64,000 bases of DNA from Hugenholtzia roseola DSM 9546 (GTDB lineage: Bacteria; Bacteroidota; Bacteroidia; Cytophagales; Bernardetiaceae). The stretch spans positions 1 through 64,000 of the forward strand of contig NZ_AUGI01000036.1 in assembly GCF_000422585.1 (NCBI RefSeq), in the 5' to 3' direction. The translations under genes and the position numbers were made by a program. This document shows, piece after piece, positions 46,501 through 53,604 of this stretch; within the stretch, counting starts at the first letter, position 1, and every line of letters starts with the position of its first letter. A model generated the notes under the pieces. The model saw only the letters and a program-made list of their open reading frames with translations. It was not told where the DNA came from and made no database searches.

Positions 46501-47183
46501 CTTTCAGAAAGTAGTTCGGGAATTTGTGTATTGAGCGTGGGCAGGGTAGAAAAGTCTAATTCTTGGGCAGCAAAGAGGCTAAAATCCTGCTTGGGCAGTG
46601 ATACATCTTCTTCGATAGCGGTAGCAGTTTTATACCAAATATTAAATTGAGTAGTGGCTATTTTAGAGGTAGTTTTGTTGAGTTCTTCAAGCAAATCGGT
46701 ATTACGAAGATTAAATACTAAAAATGGATTTTCTTCTATTTTTTGACTTATTTGATAAAGCACCGCCGCCATGTGTTTGCAAGGAGCTGTTGGGTCGGGG
46801 CAGGAGCAGGAGGCTTTCAAATCGCGCCAGCGGCGTGGAAAAAGGTAAATTTCTTCGGCTTCGAGCATCTCGAAAAGCACTGTGGGTAGCTGATTTTGAA
46901 GCAGTTGGGTAATAAGTAAAGGATTTTCTGCCAAAATTTCTAATATCTTTTGGTCTTCTTCTTTATCAAAAGGCTTTATTTCGAAACGTACCTGATAAGG
47001 CTTAGGGCGGCTGCCCAAAACTTTCGCACTTACGTAGTTTTGTATAATTTTTAGCTCTAAAATTGAACCACTTTTTGCATAACTTCGTCCGCGCTGCAAT
47101 CTTCCCGAATCGGCTAAATTGTGTAGCATTTCGAGCCACTTTTCGCTCCACCAAGTAGTGGTGAATTTATTTTTTTTTTCCAT
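43545..47183 (-). CDS. SWIM zinc-finger plus SNF2-family helicase
   Basis: 1212 residues. The SWIM zinc finger near 125-150 is [19 protein letters not shown] (CxCx..CxH). A long helical central region follows (about 200-720). The SNF2 ATPase starts [14 protein letters not shown]. Motif I is [16 protein letters not shown], motif II [10 protein letters not shown], motif III [17 protein letters not shown], and the second lobe has [40 protein letters not shown]. It remodels DNA-protein complexes or RNA polymerase; bacterial members of this type are often tied to transcription or repair. The next gene in the same direction is 43 bp away. Confidence 0.94.
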   Translation of the reverse strand: [1212 protein letters not shown]

Positions 47184-47292
47184 TTTTAAGAAAATTTAAT
47201 AGGGGCAAACGCACACTTTTTCGTCTTTTTGTCGTCATGCCTACAAAAAAGACGCTACTGTGCATTTCCACAATTTAAACAATTTTTCATAG

Positions 47293-47463
47293 ATGCAAAA
47301 GTTGAAATATCTTCGCCTCATTACCAAACAGCTCAATGGTGAAATTTCGCCTGCCGAAGAAGCCGAACTCACTGCTTGGCTTAAACGCCACCCCCTCAAC
47401 GCTTTGGCGTATCAACAGCAAAAAGCTATCTGGGATAAATTTAGGCTCATGGCACAGGCATAG
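47293..47463 (+). CDS. 56-residue protein similar to the N-terminal domain of FecR-type anti-sigma factors
   Basis: A short open frame: MQKLKYLRLITKQLNGEI, then SPAEEAELTAWLKRHPLNAL and AYQQQKAIWDKFRLMAQA. The pattern (LIxxxLxGEixxxEexxLxxWLxxxPxNxxxYxxxxxIWxxF) matches the cytoplasmic DUF4880-like domain of FecR anti-sigma proteins, which binds an ECF sigma. No membrane or FecR domain follows; a stop ends the frame. It stands divergent to the SNF2 gene with no sigma gene beside it. It could be a truncated FecR or a free regulator. Confidence 0.65.
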   Translation: MQKLKYLRLITKQLNGEISPAEEAELTAWLKRHPLNALAYQQQKAIWDKFRLMAQA

Positions 47464-47579
47464 CCCATTATAGCCCATTTTTAGCGGAGCGGCAAGCCTG
47501 CGAATTTTGCCCCTCGAAGCCCCTACTTTTTTTGATGAAAGAGGGGCTTTTTGATTGTAAAAAGTCTTTTGTTTTCAAG

Positions 47580-47655
47580 TTTAAAGCAAAATAAAGTTTG
47601 GCAAAATAAAATTTGGATTAAATCCTATTTTGGGTCTGAAAATCCTTTTGACTAT
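47580..47655. repeat. Decayed family A interior
   Basis: The run AAATAAAATTTGG, CCTATTTTGGGTCTGAAAATCC matches the right interior of copy A4 (AAATAAAATTTGGG, CCTATTTTTGGGTTTGAAAATCC). Core palindrome and terminal repeats are gone. Confidence 0.55.
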
Positions 47656-48614
47656 CCTTTGCCTATGCTGTGAATTTTGACAAAAATCCAAAATTGCAGC
47701 CCAAACATAATCGTACCCAGAAGCAAATGTAAAGGCTGCACAAAGGCAGGCATCGCCAAATACGCCAGCACAACCCCTGTGAGAATGGCAACGACAATCA
47801 GACCTAACAGCCATTTGCCCGCATTTGCAGCCGCAATGGAGCGCGAAGCTATCAATATTTTTACTAAATAAAGGTGTAATCCTAAAATTAGTAGGGAAAA
47901 AGAACGGTGAATATAGAAAGAAAGCCCTAATTGGTCTATCCATTCTGCACGTAAGTTTTCGCCCATTTTTTTAGCAACTACATCTACCATTTCTCTGACT
48001 TGCGTACCGAGTATAATTTGTACCAGCCCCAAAGATAGGCAGGCAACCAAGACCAGAGAGAGCCTTTTATAGACCCAAGAAGGGACTCCCCAAGCGGCAG
48101 GTTGCTGCTCCAAACGTGCCTTAGCGACGGTGAAAATGAGGATTCCGACAATGACCAAAGCCATGACCATGTGCAACGTTATCATGCCCTCGTGTAGGTC
48201 TGTTGCCACAACGATAGACCCCAACCAAGCCTGAAAACCTACCAGAAAGACCGCCAAGACCGATAGAAAAGTGATGTACCTTTTGCCCCTATTCCAATAA
48301 GAAAAAGAGAAAAAAGCGGTAGCCAAGACAAAAAGCCCTATCAAAGCCCCAATGAGGCGATTGATGTATTCTATCCACGTCTTGACGGGGTTGAAGTCGG
48401 CAATTTCTTTTCCTTGTACGGCAAAACGTGTCTTGTAGTCGGGCGGCAGTTGGCTAATGTCGGTAGGTGGAATGTACTGTCCGAAACATTTAGGCCAGTC
48501 GGGGCAGCCCATGCCTGAACCAGTGCTTCGAACTACACCTCCTACCCAAATAAGAAAATAAATCGCGATGATGGTAATAAGTCCGAAGGTGCGATAAGCA
48601 GCGACATTTTTCAT
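47652..48614 (-). CDS. ctaA: Heme A synthase (CtaA/Cox15)
   Basis: 320 residues with about eight membrane segments. Conserved blocks are VGGVVRSTGSGMGCPDWPKCFGQYIPP near the N-terminus, EYINRLIGALIG with its heme-ligand His replaced in position by the WIEYINR context, and HEGMITLHMVMAL and YIHRSFSLLILGLHL in the later helices. It oxidises heme O to heme A for aa3-type cytochrome oxidase in the inner membrane. It stands alone; no ctaB or cox genes are adjacent. Confidence 0.93.
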   Translation of the reverse strand: MKNVAAYRTFGLITIIAIYFLIWVGGVVRSTGSGMGCPDWPKCFGQYIPPTDISQLPPDYKTRFAVQGKEIADFNPVKTWIEYINRLIGALIGLFVLATAFFSFSYWNRGKRYITFLSVLAVFLVGFQAWLGSIVVATDLHEGMITLHMVMALVIVGILIFTVAKARLEQQPAAWGVPSWVYKRLSLVLVACLSLGLVQIILGTQVREMVDVVAKKMGENLRAEWIDQLGLSFYIHRSFSLLILGLHLYLVKILIASRSIAAANAGKWLLGLIVVAILTGVVLAYLAMPAFVQPLHLLLGTIMFGLQFWIFVKIHSIGKG

Positions 48615-48679
48615 AAGCGGAAAGAGATTGAGGGATACAAATTAGGGCAAAGATACGATAAGCGCAGGATAGCGCACAT

Positions 48680-48715
48680 AAAAAAAACCCAAAATCCTTA
48701 GAGAAAGGTTTTGGG
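48680..48715 (-). terminator. Terminator of the DUF5606 gene
   Basis: On the minus strand CCCAAAACCTTT-CTCT-AAGGATTTTGGG is followed by eight T. It is the best factor-independent terminator in the window. Confidence 0.85.
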
Positions 48716-48778
48716 CAGGTCTTAATTTTACGAAAAATCGCCTTAAAAAAGCCACTTTTAAACTTTATTAGGTTCTGT

Positions 48779-49192
48779 TTAGGCTTCTTTTGTCGCCTCG
48801 CTACGCTCCAAGACTTCGGGCGCGTGAATGGCTAAGACATTGTACCAGTTTATGATTTTTTTAATATCGGAAATATAAACGCGGGTTTTATCGTGTTGTG
48901 GCAAAACTTCGGAAAGGAAAGCGCGTAGGCTATTGTCGTCTTTTCCAACTTCTGCCTCACCAGCGAATTTTTCCTTCATGGCATAAAAGACTTCTTCGAG
49001 CGGGATAGAGCCTTCCTCTGTGGTTGTGTAGATAGAGATTTCTTTTAGAATAGAGATTCTATGGCTTGCATCAGCCATGATTTTAGTCTTTCCGCCGCCA
49101 ATAGCCTCAATCACAACACCGTTGCGTGTGGTTTTCATGATGCGATACAAACCAGGTTTTCCAGAAATAACGGCAATATCTTTAAGTTCCAT
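48779..49192 (-). CDS. DUF5606-family protein
   Basis: 137 residues from the ATG at 49192-49190 (MELKDIAVISGKPGLYRI). The first ~50 residues form the small beta fold with VVIEAIGGGKTKI, then RISILKEISIYTTTEEGSIPL. The helical rest (VFYAMKEKF, LRAFLSEVLPQHDKTRVYISDIKKIINWYNVL) is the standard C-terminal domain. Soluble, probably cytoplasmic. The family is conserved in Bacteroidota and I know no defined function for it. Confidence 0.9.
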   Translation of the reverse strand: MELKDIAVISGKPGLYRIMKTTRNGVVIEAIGGGKTKIMADASHRISILKEISIYTTTEEGSIPLEEVFYAMKEKFAGEAEVGKDDNSLRAFLSEVLPQHDKTRVYISDIKKIINWYNVLAIHAPEVLERSEATKEA

Positions 49193-49271
49193 TTGCAAAA
49201 CGTTTTGAATGAAAAGGGTTAGAATAAGAAAAAACACAAAGACCTGCTCGAAAACGCAAAAACAGGGAGGG

Positions 49272-49299
49272 CAAAGATACAAAAAAAGCAAGATAGCAA
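49272..49299 (-). promoter_or_regulatory. Predicted promoter for the DUF5606 gene
   Basis: Minus-strand TTG (49299-49297), a 17-bp spacer and TATCTTTG (49279-49272), 79 bp upstream of the ATG. Consensus spacing is met. Confidence 0.6.
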
Positions 49300-49309
49300 G
49301 CCTTCCGCC

Positions 49310-50530
49310 TTATCGAATTAGGATAATTTCTGCCGAAATTGGCTCGGAAGTGTTTTCGCTTTCATCTTTGAATTTGATATAAACGGTCTTTTTGCCGTTC
49401 TCGCCTGTCAGATGCCAGTCGGAAATCAGTTCTTCGTAGGGTTGCCAACGGGCGTTTCTAAAATCGGCAAAGTTGCTAATCATCATCAGACTTGCTTCTT
49501 CGGCTTTGATAGAAAGCTCGACGATACCGTCGATGTGGCGCGTTGTGGTTTCGCCTTCGTTGATGATAAGCGATAGATTTTTGGGGGCTTCGGTGTCTTT
49601 GACAATCATTGCCGAAGTAGGGGGCGTTTCATTTTTGGCATTGTCGCGAAACTTGGCATAGACTTTCTTTTCGCCTTCGCCTTCGGTAAGTAGCCATTTG
49701 AGGTTGCGTTGGTAGGGTTGCCACTCTGCCCCTTTGAAGTCGGCTTGGTTAGAAACTTTCATTTCGGTTGCGCCGATGGCAGTCAAGACCAGACTCACCT
49801 CGCCTTTTTTGTTGGTCGTAAAAGGCACATTGCCATCAATAACGATACCGTAGCGCACAGGAGCTTGGGTATCCAGCCCTACTTTGTCGGAAATAAGCTC
49901 GGAAATATTGCCTGCCCTATCCCTAAATTTGGCAAAGACAAAATATTCGCCATCAAGCGTACCCGACAATGCCCAATCGGAAATGGTGTCTTGTACTACC
50001 TGCCAACGCTGACGGTAGAAAGAGCGATGATTACTCACCATGACGTAATAGCGTTCTTCCTCTTCTTGTGTCCAAGAAAATTTGAGCGTAACCCGCTGTG
50101 TGGTATCATTCAAGACCTTATTGGGAACATCGATTTCTATTTTTGTGTTCTGTGGCGCAGTTTTGTCTAAAAAAATATGCGCACTTTGCATGCCAACATA
50201 CGTCCCTTTGGCATCTTGAAAACGCGCAAAAACCGACTGCATGCCTTCGGTTTTGAGTAAAGACCAGCCATAGACCTTAGATTGGTAGCCAATCCAGTTG
50301 GCATCTCTAAAATCGGCATAGTTGCTAATTTGCATCTTGGCAGCATTAGGCGCAACTAATTGTAGCGTAACGATAGGCGTGCGCGTATAGCGGCTGCCTC
50401 TATTGATTTTGAGTTTGATAAAATTAGACTCTTCGCCTTGTGCCAAAAGCAAAGAGGAAGGCAGCATTATATCCGAAAAAAAAAAGAAAGCGGAGGCTAC
50501 CCAAATAAAAAGCAAAGAGAGGAGGCGCAT
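49310..50530 (-). CDS. Secreted protein of four tandem Ig-like repeats, unknown function
   Basis: 406 residues with a signal peptide (LSLLFIWVASAFFFFSDIMLPSSLLLAQ). Four repeats of about 95 residues are visible. Each has a signature of the form MxISNxADFRxAxWQPY, then a W(S/A/L/H)L strand, KxVYAKFxDxxxN, and a hinge like LDTxAP. Repeats 3 and 4 (KVSNQADFKGAEWQPY, MISNFADFRNARWQPY) are closest. The layout suggests a string of beta-sandwich domains on the cell surface or in the periplasm. No sorting tail, enzyme motif or membrane segment is visible beyond the signal. I do not recognise a named family. Confidence 0.8.
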   Translation of the reverse strand: MRLLSLLFIWVASAFFFFSDIMLPSSLLLAQGEESNFIKLKINRGSRYTRTPIVTLQLVAPNAAKMQISNYADFRDANWIGYQSKVYGWSLLKTEGMQSVFARFQDAKGTYVGMQSAHIFLDKTAPQNTKIEIDVPNKVLNDTTQRVTLKFSWTQEEEERYYVMVSNHRSFYRQRWQVVQDTISDWALSGTLDGEYFVFAKFRDRAGNISELISDKVGLDTQAPVRYGIVIDGNVPFTTNKKGEVSLVLTAIGATEMKVSNQADFKGAEWQPYQRNLKWLLTEGEGEKKVYAKFRDNAKNETPPTSAMIVKDTEAPKNLSLIINEGETTTRHIDGIVELSIKAEEASLMMISNFADFRNARWQPYEELISDWHLTGENGKKTVYIKFKDESENTSEPISAEIILIR

Positions 50531-50701
50531 ATTTTTGTATAATTAAGAAAATGGACAAAAGGTAAAATTAGGATAGAAGTCAGACACATTCAAAAGAAAA
50601 GTACCATTTGCAAAAATAAGGGGCTTTGATACTACCATGCAAGAAAAGAAAATGCCAAAAAGCCATTTTCTTTTCTTTTTTTCTCTTAAAAAAGCGAAAA
50701 C

Positions 50702-51397
50702 CTACACGTATTCATTTAGCAATACTTCTTCTACCTGCTTCATGCCTGCGCTGGCGACTTTGGGTATAAAGTGCAAGTTGGGCAGCTTGCGAATTTGGGG
50801 GATTTTGGGGTCTATGACAAATTTGGGGGCTTCGCTGCGTACATATTCTATCAGCCCTGCGGCAGGATAGACCAGCATAGACGTTCCGATAACTAAAAAA
50901 ATGTCGGCTTCCATAGCTTCAAACATCGCCGTTTCCATCATCGGCACAGCCTCGCCAAACCAAACAATGTGTGGGCGCAACTGCTTTCCCCAAGGGCAGA
51001 GGTCGCCTTTTTTCAACTCCCAACTCTGCATCTCGACGACATGTTTTTCTTCTACCACGCTGCGTGCCTTGAAAAGTTCGCCATGCAGGTGCAAGACGTG
51101 TGTAGAACCTGCCTTTTCGTGCAAATTATCTACATTTTGGGTAATGACCGTTACTTCAAAAAAGCGTTCTAAGGCGGCTAAAATTTTGTGTCCGTCGTTG
51201 GGCTTGGCATCTTGGGCAGCCTTGCGCCGTTGGTTGTAGAAATCCAGCACCAAATCAGGGTTGCGTTGCCAAGCCTCTGGTGTTGCGACATCTTCAATAC
51301 GATGCCCCTCCCAAAGCCCGTTAGCATCGCGGAAAGTGGGGATTCCGCTTTCTGCACTAATGCCCGCTCCTGTGAGGGCTACAATTTTTTTCTTCAT
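50702..51397 (-). CDS. cobB: SIR2-family NAD-dependent protein deacylase
   Basis: 231 residues from the ATG at 51397-51395. NAD-binding blocks GAGISAESGIPTFRDANGLWE and TQNVDNLHEKAGS, with catalytic His in VLHLHGELF, are intact. The class III signature YxxR occurs in DFYNQRRKA, suggesting desuccinylase/demalonylase use. The zinc ribbon looks lost: only LCPWGKQLRPHIVWFGE keeps one Cys of the four. It removes acyl groups from lysines of metabolic enzymes. An upstream TTG frame is unlikely. Confidence 0.92.
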   Translation of the reverse strand: MKKKIVALTGAGISAESGIPTFRDANGLWEGHRIEDVATPEAWQRNPDLVLDFYNQRRKAAQDAKPNDGHKILAALERFFEVTVITQNVDNLHEKAGSTHVLHLHGELFKARSVVEEKHVVEMQSWELKKGDLCPWGKQLRPHIVWFGEAVPMMETAMFEAMEADIFLVIGTSMLVYPAAGLIEYVRSEAPKFVIDPKIPQIRKLPNLHFIPKVASAGMKQVEEVLLNEYV

Positions 51398-51865
51398 AAA
51401 AGGAACTGGTTTTTGAAAGAAATTTCGAGGAAAGAATTTAAGTGGCGAAAGTAAGCGAACAAAAGTAGGCGTTGACACGCTAAAAGAATATAAGAGTGTG
51501 AATTTTGGGAAATAGAAAATAGGCAGAGCCACACGACAAGCCCTCGTCATTTGTTTGAGCGTTTGTCATAGGCTTAACAAGCCCTGCCCTTCGAAAAAGC
51601 TACAAACAAAGATAGTAATTTTTTTTGAACCTGCCTACACTTTCCTTTTTTTCTGCTTTTGAGCCAAAATAAAAGCAAACTTTCTTTGGTTTTGATGGCT
51701 TTATTTGCTATCTATTTGGGTAGCAACCTCTAAGCAATTTTTATTTTTAGCGTAGTTTTTTAAGGTCTTTGTCTATTTTTAAAAATCGTTTGACGATTTT
51801 CAAAGATTAGACTATCAGATTTTATTAACTTGCCTTCAATTTTTTACTTTTTTACGCATAAAATC
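51398..51865. other. Intergenic region between divergent cobB and mscS-like genes
   Basis: 468 bp without a gene. TATCTTTG occurs on the minus strand at 51614-51607 and TACTTTTG at 51467-51460; neither has a well-spaced TTG. The right part near 51700-51860 is AT-rich with short inverted TTTTTAAAAA runs. Nothing else is recognised. Confidence 0.4.
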
Positions 51866-53404
51866 ATGAAATTTGAAGAAATACTCCTGCTTTCTGTTTT
51901 ATACGCCTTTGAAATCACCTTTTTTTTCTTGGTCGGACGGCTTATTTTTATTCAGAAAATTGGAATCAAACAGCGTTTTATCCTCTTTGGCAGTTTTAAC
52001 TTTCTGGTCATCTCTGCCCTTTTGGTTTTAAAAGAGTGGAACACCGCCCTTTTCTACCTGCCTGCCGACATCTTGAAAATTGCCTTTATGGGTTTGCGCT
52101 GCCTCTGGTGGTTTTCTATGGGTATTATTTTGAGTAATTTGTTGCACTACTTTTTGTGGAATGGAATTTTTATGAAAAATCAGGAGCGGACAATCCATAA
52201 ATACGTCATTCAATTTTTTGATGCTTGTATTTATTTATCTACAATTTTGCTTATTCTAAATCAAGTTTTTCAACAATCTATTTCGGGCTTGCTCATTACT
52301 TCGGGAGTTTTGGCAATTATTTTAGGACTTTCCGCACAAACTACTTTGGGGGGAGTCTTTTCAGGATTGGCATTAAATCTCAATAAATCGTTTAGTAAAG
52401 GCGACTATATCATTTTAGATAAAATAAGAGGAAAAGTTATTGATATGAATTGGCACTCTGTTATGATAGAAGCAAGGGACGGTAGGAAGGCTATCATTCC
52501 CAACAAAATCATAGACGATTCGCTCATTATCAATAGCAGCCACCCTACTCAATACCGTAGGCACACACTTTCGCTCAAAGTAGAATACGAAGCGCGTCCC
52601 GAATTGGTAAAAAAATTGCTTGTGGAGGCGGCAAAACATGCCTCTTTGGTCTATCAAGACCCTGCCCCTGCTGCCTTTGTTGTTGAATTTAGCGAACAAG
52701 GTATCTTGTATGCCTTAGAAGTTTTCACCCAAGAATTAGAAGATGTAGAACTCAATAATGAACTTCTAACGCAAATTTGGTATAGCTTTAATAGGCATCA
52801 AATTAGCTTACGACCTGCCCTTTACCAACAAGAAGAAAACGTTAATTTTTTAAATAATCAACCCCAAAAAAGTCTGAATTTTGAGGAAGCCGCCTATCAA
52901 CTTCTTCAAAAACAGGAACTTTTCAAAACACTTTCCGACACCGAAAAGAAAACCTTAGCGCATTGCGCCAAAAGAATCATAGCTGCTCCGCCTGAAAGAA
53001 TTACGGTGCAAGGTGAAAGAAAATACAGTCTTTTTATTATTGCAAAAGGCGCACTTTCAGCTTGGATTATTAACCAATATGGACAAGAAGTAAAGGTAGC
53101 AAATTTAAAAGAAAATGATATTTTTGGTGAAATGGCTTTACTAACAGGGCAGGAAAGACGCGCTACGGTGCGAGTGGAGGCAGAGGTTATTTTGTATGAA
53201 ATCTCAAAAGAAGACATTTTGCCGCTCATCAACAAGCGAAGCAGCATCTTACAAGACCTAAGCCACATTTTGGCTCTACGCCAATCGGAAGTAGAAAAAG
53301 CCAAACGCGAATTTGTAGCCAACGGCACACAAGAGAGCGAAGATTTGGCAGCCTTAAATGACAAGTTTTTACAACTTATGAAAGTTTTTTTCACAAAAAA
53401 ATAA
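51866..53404 (+). CDS. MscS-type channel fused to a cyclic-nucleotide-binding domain
   Basis: 512 residues from the ATG at 51866. Four or five membrane segments (1-160) precede the MscS pore helix LITSGVLAIILGLSAQTTLGGVFSGLALNLNKSFSKGDYI and the beta domain WHSVMIEARDGRKAIIPNKIIDDSLIIN. The C-terminal cNMP domain (about 365-490) has VKVANLKENDIFGEMALLTGQERRATVRVEAEV, with the phosphate-binding GEMALL...RRA motif intact. Proteins of this architecture (bCNG type) are reported to be gated by cyclic nucleotides rather than tension. It is an inner-membrane protein; the ligand (cAMP or cGMP) is not resolved. Confidence 0.9.
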   Translation: MKFEEILLLSVLYAFEITFFFLVGRLIFIQKIGIKQRFILFGSFNFLVISALLVLKEWNTALFYLPADILKIAFMGLRCLWWFSMGIILSNLLHYFLWNGIFMKNQERTIHKYVIQFFDACIYLSTILLILNQVFQQSISGLLITSGVLAIILGLSAQTTLGGVFSGLALNLNKSFSKGDYIILDKIRGKVIDMNWHSVMIEARDGRKAIIPNKIIDDSLIINSSHPTQYRRHTLSLKVEYEARPELVKKLLVEAAKHASLVYQDPAPAAFVVEFSEQGILYALEVFTQELEDVELNNELLTQIWYSFNRHQISLRPALYQQEENVNFLNNQPQKSLNFEEAAYQLLQKQELFKTLSDTEKKTLAHCAKRIIAAPPERITVQGERKYSLFIIAKGALSAWIINQYGQEVKVANLKENDIFGEMALLTGQERRATVRVEAEVILYEISKEDILPLINKRSSILQDLSHILALRQSEVEKAKREFVANGTQESEDLAALNDKFLQLMKVFFTKK

Positions 53405-53437
53405 CAACAAAAATTTATCTAACCTATTCTTTCTCCT

Positions 53438-53604
53438 GTTACTGTTAAATTCTAAAAGTTAGATATAAATGTAGGGACAAGGCATGCCTTGTCCGCAGTG
53501 AGATGGAAATAAAAAAGGCTTTCAAAGCTAAAAAAAGGGCAGCCAAAATTTTGTTTCATTTCTAATTTGACAAAACAAGGTTTTTCGCAGAATTTAACGT
53601 TACT
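53438..53604 (+). mobile_element. Family A MITE-like element, copy A5
   Basis: 167 bp. Left end GTTACTGTTAAATTCT and right end AGAATTTAACGTTACT are inverted with a few mismatches in the outer bases. The 12-bp flanks ATTCTTTCTCCT (53426-53437) and ACTCTTTCTCCT (53605-53616) are direct repeats with one mismatch. The core GGACAAGGCATGCCTTGTCC is a perfect 20-bp palindrome. It abuts the stop codon of the phosphatase gene on its right. Confidence 0.85.

Noticed and set aside
47581-47943. 120-residue minus-strand frame overlapping the end of ctaA
   Set aside because: Out of frame with ctaA and partly within family A debris; Cys/Phe-rich translation typical of a shadow.
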